From Oscheius dolichura (Eukaryota; Nematoda; Chromadorea; Rhabditida; Rhabditidae), in NCBI GenBank assembly GCA_932521035.1, contig OW051495.1:5704001-5768000 (forward strand): a DNA stretch of 64,000 nt, given 5' to 3'. Positions 1-11,414 of this stretch are shown here, in pieces. Each line of letters begins with the position of its first letter. The first letter of the stretch is position 1. Under the pieces are notes generated by a model, which saw only the letters and a list, made by a program, of their open reading frames with translations, was not told the DNA's origin and did not search any database. Made by a program: the position numbers and the translations under genes.

Positions 1-883
1 GTTGGGTTCTCGAGGACAATTCACGCGAGTCGCCGCAGAGGTCTCCAGTGTAGGTGATGTTGTTGATCATGACCATGCTGCCGACGACGGTGTCCTTGAG
101 GTTGAATGCGCGGATGGCTATCCTGAACGGTTCGCTGATCTCCGGGATGGTGATCCGGCATTTGTCCTGGGACGGCCGGTAGAAGTGGCAGTTCATCTTT
201 GGCCGCAGTATGGTCTGAATAGTTAGATGCGTCTGTCCCCCGTCCTCACCTGGATGTGTTTCCTCCTGTTCATGGCTTTGGTGATGATCACTTCGACCTT
301 TGCCTGGTTATAGAGCCAGTAACTAAAGAGACACGTGCATTACATAGGCAAGACAAGTACTTGAAGGTGAGGTTGCTGATTCCCCGTTGGCAGGCAATCG
401 GAGCCGTGATCAGCACTGCCGATTCCGCCGTGTTCGTTGTATTTCCAGCGATGAGGAGCCGTGTCCCTTGCGCCAATCGACTGGCTCCTGGAGCGATTTG
501 ATACGGAAAACTTTTAGTGGCATCGGCTTTCTATAACTCTCTCTGGTACCGGCGACCCACTGGCGAATACCTCGAACAGCCACCACTCGGACGTGTCCAA
601 GAGGCCATCCGTCGCCGCGTTTTTCCAGTAACATTCGTCGCCGAGATCACAGTTCAGCTGTTCCTGTCGAGTTATGTAACTGGCGAACTGGGAGGACTCT
701 GCGAATCAATCTAGGGGGAGGGGCGGGGAGGGGCAGACCTTTCGAGGGCGGCTCGCCGTCGTCTATCGGACGAAGTCCGAGGTAGTGATCCAGGTAGCGG
801 AGCTCTTTTTCGAACTGAGGGTGGCAGGCATTGGCCGAGTTGATAAGAAAGGTAGCAAGGAGAAGCGAGAATACGAGAGACAT
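1..883 (-). CDS. Secreted MAM-domain-like protein (3' end beyond window)
   Basis: The first exon encodes a signal peptide (MSLVFSLLLATFLINSANA) followed by a Cys and a short Pro-rich linker. Splicing out introns near 735-651, 605-565, 375-325 and 235-205 gives one continuous frame with MAM-domain features: an LNCDLGDECYW start, a stretch with GTRLLIAGN, then LTFNYWLYN and a region of beta-strand character. MAM domains are extracellular adhesion or receptor modules. Introns are about 35-85 nt; the 40-nt one at about 565-605 keeps phase exactly. The gene runs off the left edge, so what follows the MAM domain (Ig, protease or TM) is unknown. The family call rests on motif layout, not an alignment. 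Confidence 0.6.
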
Positions 884-1015
884 TAGCCGGTCAGCGGGGA
901 TACCCGAGATCCGGGGCGGACAATGCCGCCGCCGCCATTAGCCATCAGATGTTTTGAAAGCGCCCGATAAGCGCATCACCGTCTCCACTTAAGCAACTTC
1001 TCTTTTAAGCGAACT

Positions 1016-1315
1016 TTATTTCATCTCGATGTAGAAGACCTGCTCGCGACCATGAGTGCTGGCCCGGGGAGAGAAGATCATCCCCTCAGGGGCCTGTTCC
1101 TCGATCCTCCGGGAAGGGATCGGATCCATCGGGATATCGATAGACGGCTCATCTCTCTTGGCGGACGGCTTCCCCACTGTCTTCTTCTTTTGTTTTCGAA
1201 GTATCAGGAAGCATCCGATCATGAGCAGGAGAAGAAGAATCGGGAGTGGGGAGAGGTAGTAGAGGGGCTCTGTAATTAGATTGCACCTTCCCCAAGTAGA
1301 AAACGACTCACTCAT
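1016..1315 (-). CDS. Small single-pass membrane protein, unrecognised
   Basis: An uninterrupted 99-codon frame. About 20 luminal or extracellular residues precede one strong hydrophobic segment (residues about 18-40, Leu/Ile-rich), then a basic stop-transfer run (RKQKKKT) and a charged 50-residue cytosolic tail. AATAAA overlaps the TAA stop, so the 3' end is very compact. There is no signal peptide, so a type III (N-out) topology is likely. I do not recognise a family. An upstream exon cannot be excluded. Confidence 0.45.
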   Translation of the reverse strand: MSESFSTWGRCNLITEPLYYLSPLPILLLLLMIGCFLILRKQKKKTVGKPSAKRDEPSIDIPMDPIPSRRIEEQAPEGMIFSPRASTHGREQVFYIEMK

Positions 1316-1684
1316 CAGAACAAAAAGAAAGGAGGCAGGCGGAGGTCGGCCTTAGGGACTACAAAAGCACGGTTGCCTTGCCAACAGGGGCATATCTGAT
1401 CACAGGGAGATCTGGAAGAGGACACTACGGAGGGGCCTTTTTATTGACGGGAACATGTGTGGACCGTCCTCATTAGGGAGAAGGGGGCTCAGGGGGTGTA
1501 AGCCTCTTTTTGTAGATATGAGTCAGCTGGTCGAGATTAGATAGAGCCTACTTTGCCGAGGATTTCTCAATGTATTATCAAGAGGAAGGCCGGTTCGAGA
1601 TGAGAGACGTCGAGACGATTGAGATAATTGTACCCATCCCCCACGAGTCATCAGACAATTCAACAATGTTTATTCCATTTAACA
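1316..1684. other. Intergenic, no gene seen
   Basis: About 370 bp between two minus-strand small genes. I see the poly(A) signal of the upstream gene (AATAAA on the minus strand near 1668-1674) and no convincing exon, repeat or RNA gene. Confidence 0.4.
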
Positions 1685-1941
1685 TCAAACGGTGGTAGTG
1701 TTAGGGCCGACGTAGGTCGGGGGAGAAGGCTGAGTAGTGTAGACCGGCGGAGGAGGAGGAGCAGATTCGCCGTCGAGACGAGGAAAGTTGTCGTTGGGGC
1801 AGAAACCGAAGCAGACGACACGGCAAGCGAAGTACGAGTACTTCCAGGCAGTTGCGAGGCCGTTGAACAACCCGCAGGCAGCACGACCTGAACGAGGAGT
1901 TAGGGGACGAGCCGGAGGAGATCACCTATTATTCCGAACAT
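1685..1941 (-). CDS. Small Cys/Pro-rich protein, unrecognised
   Basis: Two exons: a 16-nt first exon (1941-1926, MFGII) and a second exon (1887-1685) joined across a 38-nt intron ending TTCAG. The product is about 68 residues: a short hydrophobic, aromatic section with four Cys (CGLFNG, FACRVVCFGFCP) and a Pro/Thr-rich tail ending PNTTTV. A poly(A) signal follows 10-15 nt after the stop. The frame is supported by splice phase and codon use, but no family is evident. It could be a small membrane-associated or secreted peptide. Confidence 0.45.
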
Positions 1942-2147
1942 GTCGAGGGTGTCGGGGGATGCTTCGGACTGACTCTACAAAACCTCTGGTTGTCAAGCCA
2001 ACAGGACATACCGCTTATTAGCGGAGAAGATATTCGAGAAAGGGCAGCCAGCCCCCGAGGGGCCCGAGACATCCCACGAAGGCTTTTCTAAGAAACGAAG
2101 ATAATAAGGATATCAACAAGGTTTATTGAGGTATCAGATCGGCTTCT

Positions 2148-2540
2148 TCACTCCACACGAGCCATGATCGCGTCGCGACGTTTGTCCTCAGCGGCTGTGT
2201 CCCGGCGGATGTCGGGGACAGTGTCGTCTCGGCTTTCGTTGTCAGCGATAGCGTCTCGACGATGGCTGCCAGCGAGAGGAGCAGCATTCGAAGGAGCCAC
2301 CTGGACCTGGTAGCTGACGGAGACGGTATCCTCCTGGTTGCGCCAGCCACGGCAGCAGAGGAAGTTGAGCACGGTGGCGATTATTCGAGCTAAACTTTTT
2401 GGAGTTAGCTTTTCCGGAGAAACCAACCCAACATTGGGAACTACAGTTGTCCGTGGACGAGTATAACGAGTAGTGAAGAGCAGTTGCCCTGCCAACCTAT
2501 CATACCGGCCATTATCGGGGGAGAACAAGGACAACTTCAT
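2148..2540 (-). CDS. Small charged protein downstream of the anoctamin gene, unrecognised
   Basis: A 130-codon frame beginning MKLSLFSPDNG. It has a basic N-terminal half, a central LNFLCCRGWRN motif and a highly charged Arg/Asp-rich C-terminal third. A splice acceptor (GATTGCAG) lies 13 nt upstream of the ATG, and only about 35 nt separate it from the AATAAA of the preceding anoctamin gene. That leaves little room for its own promoter. AATAAA follows the stop by about 20 nt. An operon-like arrangement with trans-splicing is inferred. Codon pattern is plausible but no homologue is recognised. Confidence 0.4.
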   Translation of the reverse strand: MKLSLFSPDNGRYDRLAGQLLFTTRYTRPRTTVVPNVGLVSPEKLTPKSLARIIATVLNFLCCRGWRNQEDTVSVSYQVQVAPSNAAPLAGSHRRDAIADNESRDDTVPDIRRDTAAEDKRRDAIMARVE

Positions 2541-2621
2541 AATGAGCAGTTGTCTGCAATCGAGGAGACGAGAGCGAAGAAAGAAATGTTTATTGACCCG
2601 TACAGTTGGAAAAGACACTTG

Positions 2622-5441
2622 TCAGTTGGGCGAGAACTCCCGGGAGAGGGTGGATAGCCTCAGCATCGGAGTCATACTCCGTCTTTTACCCGACCGGGCG
2701 AGAGCGGCCGGCGGCGGGGATCCCTCATTTTGGGGAGAGTTCCTCCCTATCCGGGATTCCCTTTTGAAGGCCTCCCGTCGATGGTGTTCTTGTTTGGCCG
2801 ACTCTATCCGTATCCAATGAGGGATGTCCGGAACCATGATGTCTATCAGGAATTTGGCTGCCAGAATCAGATGTTCCAGCAACACAACCAGCAGCATCTG
2901 ACGTATTCTTTTGTTAGAAGTCCTCAAACAACTGTTACCTGTCCTCCCCAGGTGAGATCGGGCCAGAGGCGATGGACCAGACCCGACTGCCCTATCAGAG
3001 TGCAATTCACCATAACACCGGCCACCCCCAGCACCTGAAAGCCTTCTTCAATGCTCCCCCGAACAGGCAGCCCACCTGCATAGCCTTCTGCCAGGCTCCG
3101 ATGTCTTTGACCTGCCTGGCAAACGGTCTCTGCACCGTGCTGGACAGCTTGAAGGCGTCCGCTCTTATTTCGACGAGATTGTTTGTGAGGGCACAGAGGG
3201 CGGCCAGTGGAAAGGCTGGTGAGAAGAGGAGAACGTAGCCAAATTGGATAAATATCTCCAAATAGTCGTCGAGAGGCCGACGATAAACCGTCATTAGACT
3301 CTCCAGCTCCGCTTGGTTCAGTTCCGGACCATCGGGGGACGGTTGGAACTCGGGGATAGGCAGCCGAGGGGAGCGGGGCGACGTCGTCTCCGAGTGGAAA
3401 TTCTGTAATTGCCTCGTTAGAGAGAGAGAGTTCGTAGGACGGATCCACCTCTAATAAATCCAATAGGTGTTGATTGCCCTGGGTGGTTATCCTGGAGAAT
3501 CTCCTCCGTGGCCCCTCATTCGTCGGCGACCCCAGAGTGAAGCTGGCCTTCGGCGACGGCGGAGGGGTAGACTCCCTCTTCTTCCTCACTTGTTCCACGT
3601 GTTTCCTCAGGGTGCCGTCACTCATGCTCCTCGTCAACTTGTACGTGAGCTGAGACAGCTTCAGCCTCTCCATGATGAACGGTACAGCCGTATCCTTTAT
3701 CTTCTGGGTGATCTGCCTGGTGATCAGGAGGGTGGCCAATGTCTAGGGAGCCTTTACCCTGGGGGTTACTGTCTGCCTACCTCCTGGAGCCTCCTCATGT
3801 CGTGAAGCACGAACGCGATATAAAATAGCGAACCAAAGGCGGTGACAGCTTGGAATATGACAATCTTCGATATCAAGAAGTCCTCGTACTCGTCCTCCGT
3901 TCGGTAGTTTTCTAGTTTCGAGAATTAAAGGGACTATAGACTGCCCTACCCATATCATTGAGAAACAAGGCCAGCAGTCGGTAGAGTTTGTCAGCCACGA
4001 CAATCAACAGGGCATAGACGACCATCGGCAGGTAGCAGATCCACCGGAAGAGGACGGACCCCCCAAAATAACTGAACAGGAGAGGATAGGGAAAGGGAAG
4101 GAAGGAACTCACTAGTCAAAGGCATCTTGAACAACGAAGACAGCTAACATGGCCCCGAACATGAAGACGACGCAGAGAAATGTCACCGGATATGTCACAC
4201 CTGAAGAGGGAGTGCTGGGATGTGATCGGACCTACAGTATCTGATGACGGTGTGTTTCCACGGAGGATAGTACGGCTCGAGTCGGCCGGAAACAGGGTTG
4301 GGCGCCATGTAGTCCCCCTGGAAGCCAGGTCGCGGGTCCATCAGCAGCGAGTCGCAGGTGGTATCATAGGTGCCCCATTTGAAGGCCAGCTCAGCTTGTT
4401 TCCTCTTCCACGATTCGAGATAGGCCGTAGACCATACACAATTAAAGAAAGCAAAGAGGACGAAGCAGATGTCCGAAAACAGCTGGTTCGAGTCGTCCTC
4501 GTGGTCCTTCTCGTCCGGCCGGTACTTGAATCCGCCGAAGAAGAACATGAACAGCCCGAGCACAGCGGGTATATACAAAGTCCAGATTTGATGGCTAACC
4601 CAAGCGAAATACCTAGAGCAGCCCAAAAATATATATCAATGAGGGCCGCCTACATGGCTATCTCCGTACCGAAGTAGTCCTTAATTTCCTCCAGGGGCTG
4701 TTGGGCGGCTGAAGGGGATGGTTGGAAGGTAACGGGACGAGACCCTACTCAGAGTGAAGACCCACTTCTGCTGGAGGTGGCGGAGGAACTCCTCGTTGTG
4801 AAGGGGGAGGACGGAGTGGATGACGTTGGAGGACATGAGGCGGGGCAGGACGGCCATGCCCTCCGGAATGAAAACTTTCCGGTCGATGCTCACCCCACCC
4901 GGTGGCGCTCGAATCATGTCCAATATCTGTTTCACTGAACGTACTTTTTTCAACAGTATAAAAGGAATAGCCTACCTATGATCGTCCTCTCCATGTCCGT
5001 CAAAAATGTGTTCTTCCCCTCGATACCGATGAAACATTGGGCGTCCTCGAAGCAGAACTCCTTGAGCCCCCCGCCGAAGGCCGCTTTGGCCGTCTTCTTG
5101 ATGTGACACAGCTCGGCCCCCTTGAGCAGGCTCTTGTAGTCGGCCGTCAGGTACAGGGCAAAGCAGTTCTTCAGCCGGTGGTGTCTCACCTGGATCCGTA
5201 GGCCGGGCTCGTGCTGTTTAATCTGAGGGAGAAGGTACACGGCAGGGAGGACACCCACAATGTCGACGAGACGGGTGACGGCGGTGGCCGACTCTTTCAG
5301 ATCAATTATTGGCTGGAGGGTGATCAACAGATCGCAGTATGCCGTCGAGCTGGCATACCTCCAGAGGTCGCTGCTCAGGGCGAACCGCTGTCCCTCCACG
5401 AGGCCCTCCTGGATTAGGCTGCCGAGTCTCTCTGACAGCAT
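2622..5441 (-). CDS. Anoctamin (TMEM16 family, ANO8-like)
   Basis: A multi-exon gene with an ANO8/ANO10-type arrangement. The N-terminal cytosolic domain includes LRIQVRHHRLKNCFALYLTA. Then follow YFGTEIAMYFAW, the tract LESWKRKQAELAFKWGT, and a YPPWK motif before TM2. Later come RRPLDDYLEIFIQFGYVLLFS, FPLAALCALTNNLVEIRADA and IPHWIRIESAKQEHHRREAF. These are hallmark anoctamin segments, and a Ser/Pro-rich insert between TM5 and TM6 matches ANO8 architecture. ANO8 is known as an ER-plasma membrane tether and lipid-related scaffold rather than a classic chloride channel. At least nine short introns are seen. One splits the AT|G of MYFAW and restores the frame. The start (MLSERLG) aligns with the usual conserved N-terminal helix. 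The stop is followed by AATAAA at 2589-2594. Confidence 0.88.
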
Positions 5442-6055
5442 TGCCAAGGGGCCTGAACATATCTTACCGCTTTAAAAAAAGAAAAAAAAGTGGATGGATT
5501 GATTGAGTGCCGTTCAATAATTGTGAATGAAGGCGCGAATACAACCAGTTCTCGTGTTTGCCCTTATTATGAGGCAGAGGAATGCAGCGGGAAGTTAGCA
5601 AAAGGAACTCATTCATCAGAGGCGACATGTGGTCCCCTGAGAATACTTTCATACAGCCGGGGACGAAATGAAATGGAACAGACACGAAGAAATCGAAGTG
5701 GCGAGAGAGAAAAGAGCAATAAAAGGTGCGAAAAAGAAAACATGTGACAGCTAGGAGAGCGAGCCACGCTGAATAACAAATGGAGGATTTTGAATAAGAA
5801 AAGAACGACGCTCAATTGCCGCAGAGAGCTGTTTGTTCAGGCTTTCAGGCCAGCTCATGGGGACATCATCCAAAATGGAAACCAACGGAACCGTTGCTGT
5901 CTCATAAAGAGGCAAGACTCCAATTATAGACGAATCGATAGACGGCCAGCTGCTGGTGCTGGTCAGAAGGCAAGTGGATGCGTGTGGTCATTTACATCAA
6001 AAGAAGAACATGCAATTTACGTCATCCTTATTAATTTATGCTTGCCCCTTGATCC

Positions 6056-6590
6056 TCAGTTTGTACTTACGTTTAATTCTTTTAAAAAACTTAAAACACT
6101 CCCTTTTCTCAAATCATTGATGCATGAACAAAGAATACCTGTAAGTGCGTCGTTCTTTTCATAATGCTCATCGAAGACAAAGTGAACCCTAGGTTTGGAT
6201 TCGTAATCTCCGCCATCGAGGTTGAATACCAGCGGTGACTCGGATGAACTTCTCCTGGCTGAGAGATGCATGAACAGAGAGCACAACAGCTGGTGTAATG
6301 CGGGACGGGGAAAAGAACATTTGTCAAAAAATATGATTGAAGGATGGCTGAATTGATAATTCATGGCAAAATCACAACGTATACAATTAAATAAACTCTG
6401 TTGGAACAGATCATCACAATCGTTGAAAGGAGAATATAAATGGCTCACAGGGCTATGTACATAGTGAAGAAAACGAGCTAGGTTTAGTCTGAGGTCAGCA
6501 ACTTCTTGTATGGCTGGCAAGGGTGCCGTTTTGTGTGCTGGAAGAATGAGGATCTGTTCCAAGAAGACAGACTTCTAACTGAAAATTTCT
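6056..6590 (-). CDS. Unrecognised gene downstream of GOLGA7 homologue
   Basis: A long open frame on the minus strand (about 6562-6056) following a TTTTCAG acceptor near 6582. It encodes segments such as AIQEVADLRLNLARFLHYV and KPRVHFVFDEHYEKNDALTG. The base composition is AT-rich like its neighbour. Some of this may be intron, since candidate donor and acceptor signals occur near 6450 and 6150 and no convincing ATG opens the frame. The position about 50 nt after the GOLGA7 stop suggests a downstream gene in the same transcription unit. No family assigned. Confidence 0.3.
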
Positions 6591-6635
6591 TATTAGGGAT
6601 CAGTTTGCTGTTTGTGGCGGTAATTCGAGTGTTAC

Positions 6636-7247
6636 TCATATTACTTCGAACACCACGAAAGTACGCTGCGTTATGAGTTTCAAATGGGAAAAGGTCAGCA
6701 TAAAAAAGAAAGATAGAACCAGCTATTGAGAGAAAACATAAGACATACCACTCGTAACCCCCGTTCCATAGGGTTCAAAATATACACATTAGCTGGAATA
6801 TAAATTTCTGTGTTCTGCTGTTCCAGGTAATCATTGAGCTCCACGAGTTTCTTTTCATAAATTGTTTTACCAATTATCCGTGAAAAATAACAAGTTAAAC
6901 AGCCTAATACTGTCTCCCAGATCGCTGCACATCCTATCTAAACAATTTTCTCATGTTTGGTCTATAAGCTTTTTACCTCTTCGGCTTCGGAAAATATTTT
7001 ATTTATATGATTAATAGTGCATTGCCATGTGTTTTCCGAAATCTGCAAAGATCATAATAAACAAATAAAATGAAAGTTATCTCACCATCCCTCTAAGCGC
7101 TTCTGGATACGCTGATTCAAATCTGACTCCCAATCCTGCTGTATAATCGCGATGAAGGAAGATCTTCTTACATGAATGTAGGTACAGCATCCTAGTGTCT
7201 TGTATAAGTGTATCCTTCATTAATGCTGGCACCGGGCCTGCCGGCAT
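6636..7247 (-). CDS. GOLGA7/GCP16 (Erf4) palmitoyltransferase subunit
   Basis: Four exons give a 150-160-residue protein with the Golgin-7/Erf4 signature: KIFLHRDYTAGLGVRFES, YPEALRGM, IFSEAEE, GCLTCYFSR, YIPANVYILNPMERGLRV. GOLGA7 pairs with zDHHC9-type protein acyltransferases at the Golgi to palmitoylate Ras and other proteins. The conserved Cys that is itself acylated lies in the GCLTCY stretch. Introns are 40-60 nt apart from the last, and phases agree. The last exon is short (RTFVVFEVI, stop at 6636). A TTTCAG acceptor sits 3 nt before the ATG, so the message starts at this exon by trans-splicing or after a 5'UTR intron. Confidence 0.88.
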
Positions 7248-7701
7248 AACCTGAAACAGAAAATGAGTCAGAGGTATGTTGATAAAAGACTTTTACATAG
7301 TAAAGGGCATAATGTTGAATGTGTCCCGTAAGAGTTTCACATAACAAATAGCGATAAAATATAGACAGCAAATACGAACAAAGCTTTGTAAGTCCAAAGA
7401 AACGGGTTCAATAAGTAACAGTTTCTTCTAAAGGAATACGTAGAAGAACATTTTGTATCCAACGAGATAATGTGGCCCTGATACTTTACAAAGTAAAGAA
7501 AACCTAAAAAAGTTCATTGAATTGAACACCATAGAGAGCTTCACCACGGGTTGACAGAAATGTGCAATATTCGGCAATTCCATTGAAGGGATTGCTGTAT
7601 TCGAAGTTTTGCACCCTTGTTGCCTAGGCAACCCCCCGCATTGTGTTCAATTTCCTCCGACTTTCCTGTTTTTAATATTGCTATTCGTCGATAAACATGG
7701 A

Positions 7702-10576
7702 ATGACACTTCGACAACACTTTAATGTGGACAGATTGAGACAATCTCTGCTCCAATGGGAGACTCCCGAATCTGTAAGACATTGCACGGCTACGGCGCGT
7801 CTCGTGTCCGCGTACTACCTCGGATTGCCTCTGTTCGAGTTAGAAGACGAAGGGGCCACCTACCCGACCCTCTTCGACTGGGTTCAGTTAGACGAAAAGA
7901 GTTTGTCTGGCAGTGATGGTAGGATAAAGACGTCTTCAGACATTCCGGGGAAACCCGTTAGACGGGAGGTGGCTGTCCAGGAGATGCCCGAAGAGTTCTC
8001 TCCCCGTCTGCCGGTGGCTCTTTTCCTTCACTTGTCCCGGGACCTCGAGGCTGTCCTCTACACGGACCACTTCTGTGACCGTCGTTCTGCCCTCATCCTC
8101 CGGCTGTTCGTGGATGACTCACTCGGGTAGGCGGTCCCCTCTCCCTTTTATCTCCCTCCTAGACTGAGACTCACCGACGAATATGTGGCCGACTTCCTGT
8201 TCAACATAGTCGAGACACATAGCCTAACCGGAGGAGACTCATTCCTCTGCGAGCAGCTCCTGCCGGCCGTCTTGGAACTGGACGTGGTCCTCGCCCGAAG
8301 CTATATGGTCAGTCTGGAGATCCACCTTCTGGACCAGATCGACCTCCTCTTCGCATCCCTGCCACTTAAAACAACAGCACTGGATAAGGTTGGCCCCCCG
8401 TCTGGCATAACCCCTGATGCATTCAGTTACCCCGTCCCCCTGTCTACCTGCCCTCGGCGTCTCCGGGGGCGTCTGACAAGGAGACAGCCACCCTGCTCAA
8501 GATCCACAGCTGTATAAAGATGGTGCTGTCCTCCCTCCACCTCAGCAACCGACTCCAATCCGACCTCAAAAGGACTGTGGACATATTCTCCGAACCGGAA
8601 GCGGAATACAGCGGCGGGAAGACGGTCATCTCCAAACTGGCAGTCGTTGTCCTCAGCCTGATCTATCGAGACTCGTTCAGTTTGGCCGAACACCAAAAAT
8701 ATGTAAGGATTGGAGATACGAATGGGAAAAAGTCGATTTAGCGCAACTTACCCGTGGTGGCCATGCGGTACAAGGCTTTGATCGAATGCGACGAGGAGAA
8801 GGAGGCCGTTCGGCGGTGGCACTCCTTGTCCGATGACCGGGACATCGGCCACGTGAACCTCTTCTTCGAGTATATCAAGAACACTTTCCAATCCCAGGTA
8901 AGGCGAAAGACGACCAAAAACAGACGGATTCAGAGTAGGTTTCCTCCACTGGACAGCACTAGCCGGGATGTGTGGTATGAACACTTTTGTCCCCGAGGAG
9001 GGGAGCCGCACACGGGAAGGGACGCCACCGACTGGATCTCCGGGCTGCTGCTCATCACACGCAAGGTAGGGGACACAAACCAAAAAGACTAGAAAGGGTA
9101 CACACGATCTATACTGTTTATCTCAGCAACGTAATTCTCCTGAAAGAGACAAGATTGTAGGTATCAGCGGAAGTGGGCGAGCAGATGGACTACATCGCTA
9201 GAAAGTGGAAGGGCCTCTCCCACCCGGAGCCATCGCTGATCCCCTTGAAGTTGAACATCACCCCGGACATCCTATGCAAGTCATTGCCAGCTCCGAAAAA
9301 GTAATCTATTCTCCAAAAGTTATTGATAATTGAGGAGTTTAGACGACCGCAATCGGCACGAGAAGCTCTGGAGTCGGCGAGGGAAAACAAGCTGTTCCTT
9401 CCCCGGTCACAGATCCTGGAGGAGTACACGTTGAGGGCGAAGGAACAGCTGGCCAGAAAGAAGTTGAAAGAGAAAAGAAGGGCACAGACACAGCGGGAAC
9501 CCCGGTACATGAGGAGCACTCTGGGAAGGAACAATCTTCAGGTGAGACTTTTTGGAGTGCGATAGATTGAGGGATTCAGGACATTGCCGATTCACAGTCC
9601 GAATTGAGGAAGTCGGTCGAGGCGGAGAAGATATTCCTGAGGTCGAAGAGCTCCGCCACCAACCACTCCTTGAGCAGCCTGTCCTCGAGTTCGTCGAGTC
9701 TCTCTTCTACCTCGACCTACCACCGGGAGGACGCCATCCGAAGAGATATCAAGAAGCTGGACAACAAGATAGAAGTCATCGGGAAGTTGATTGTGGAGAA
9801 GAAGAAACGAATGGAGACAGCTGACCCATCAGAGAGGCCCCCCTCGGAGGCGTCGATAGCTCCCTTCCCTGACAACTACAAAGAGGTGAGCACAGCTTAG
9901 GAAGAGCAGACTCCTTCAGGTGCCAGCGGCTGACGGAGTGCCCGTGGTGGAAAAACTCGACTTTACGATGCTCTCGCCGTCTCCCCGCCCGCAGCCGATG
10001 AGTGTCCTATTTCCGGAAGACGATATAGAGGAGGACATACAGGAGCTGAGCGAGGACGACGACGCACACAGTCAATTCTCAACACTCTCCATGAGCACGG
10101 CCCAAAGTTTAAAAGATGTCAGCCTCTCCCTTGCAGTCCTCCTAAACCGAATTCAGCTGCCTTCTCCGCCGTCAAAGGAACTCATCCGGTCACAGCGAGA
10201 GAGGCTTCCTCTCCTTCACTATGCCCGATCCGAGGGAGGGTCAGCCGGCTCGACCCCCGTAGTAGTCAAGACCCTTCCTCAAGTGGCAACGTGGGTGATT
10301 CAGTGTCCCCCTAAAATATCGAAATTTCAGAACGGAGCGATCGGTTCAGACGACAAAAATGACACTCGGAGAAATGAAGCCAATGAGCCGACAGGATATT
10401 TCGGCGTTTATTCGTTCACGGCAAACATGAGTCACAGGCATATTCTGTGGGTGTCAGAGGTCATAAACAATTCAATCTATTCACTCGAATTCGAATTCTG
10501 CCAGGGTCAGAGAACCTTGCCGCTACAGTTGATTGTCGTCTTGAAATCTCCGAAGCTGTTCAGTCTCCTCCAGTAG
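7702..10576 (+). CDS. Large uncharacterised protein with helical N-terminus and charged C-terminus
   Basis: About seven exons form a roughly 800-residue product. The first two thirds (7702-9090) look like an all-helical repeat domain, with segments such as SRDLEAVLYTDHFCDRRSAL and DEYVADFLFNIVETHSLTGG. It is followed by a basic helix (RAKEQLARKKLKEKRRAQ), a Ser-rich linker, a Lys/Glu helix (RDIKKLDNKIEVIGKLIVEK) and an acidic patch EEDIQELSEDDD. The first intron (GG|GTAGGC...ACTGAG|A near 8130) preserves frame into LTDEYVADF. There is no TM segment or signal peptide, so it is probably cytosolic. I do not recognise the family. The final part (about 10300-10576) is less coding-like and could include an intron. 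Confidence 0.6.
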
Positions 10577-10804
10577 ATCTGTCTCAGTTTACGAAGTCTC
10601 CCATGTGTTTTGTTTACAGAAACAAGTTCTTCCGCGGTGTTTATTGTTGACTGGTTGGGCATGGGTCACCTCTGATCGCTCCACTCTCTTCCCACGTTGC
10701 CGGGAATGCCCGAAGTCATGTTGTTTACCTCTCGGAAAATGGTTTATGTGTTTCCGAAAATATAGTAAACAGTGTACTACTTGAAAATAGAGACAGTTGG
10801 CCGG

Positions 10805-10812
10805 TATAAAAG
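10805..10812 (+). promoter_or_regulatory. TATA box
   Basis: A perfect TATAAAAG lies 34 nt upstream of the ATG of the small secreted protein gene, so transcription should start only about 10 nt before the ATG. This leaves no room for trans-splicing of this gene and contrasts with the splice-acceptor starts of the housekeeping genes. Confidence 0.7.
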
Positions 10813-10845
10813 AGGAGGAGGACAGGCGGGCCTATCCAGAAGAAC

Positions 10846-11414
10846 ATGCGGCTCTTTGTACTTATTTCCTTCTTCGCCTGCCTCTTGGCCACCACCTTCG
10901 CTCATCAGTCGTTAGTTTTCCATTTTTATTCTCTGACTCGGTTTTGTACAGGAATTCTCTTCGGCCGAGCAACGTCGAGAACGGAAGGCACCAGAGGCAC
11001 ACCCAGGAGGAGGGACAGGCGAGGCAGGAGAGGGGCTTCCGCAGCCCAAACAGTAGTAATATGGACCAGAACCCGGACGAAGGATCGAAAGTCAAGCGAG
11101 GTGTCTCTCGCTTCGGCCAGGCACCGATCGAGAGGGAGATGGCCGGAAACGTGTCTCCCGCCGAGAGCCAGGCCCAGTCCCCTCAAGCTGGAGTCGCCCA
11201 ACCGTATGCTGCAGCTGCTCAGCCCTATGCCGGAGCAGCACAGCCGTATGCCCAAACTGCGGCCGCGGCCTACCCAGCAGCCGGAGTGGCCCAGCCTATT
11301 CAAGCCATCCCCGCTATGGCGGGCCAACCTGTGGCAGCTGTCGGGAGGAAGAAGCGTGCCTCATCCCGAAATAGCCCCGTCGAGGTCGGCATAGGCCCAG
11401 GACAGTCCCGATAA
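10846..11414 (+). CDS. Small secreted Ala/Gln/Pro/Tyr-repeat protein
   Basis: Two exons. The first (10846-10910) encodes a classic signal peptide MRLFVLISFFACLLATTFA. A 41-nt intron (GTTAGT...TTGTACAG) joins it in phase 2 to a 463-nt exon. The mature part is polar and basic at first, then has three tandem AQPYA-type repeats (VAQPYAAAAQPYAGAAQPYAQ) and an Ala/Pro tract. It ends with a GRKKRASSR cluster that could be a proprotein-convertase site. With its TATA box it looks like a strongly, perhaps tissue-specifically, expressed structural or secretory product. No family recognised. AATAAA overlaps the stop region. Confidence 0.65.

Noticed and set aside
2..226. Plus-strand open frame at the left edge
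   Set aside because: Shadow of the minus-strand MAM-domain gene, whose frame carries recognisable motifs.
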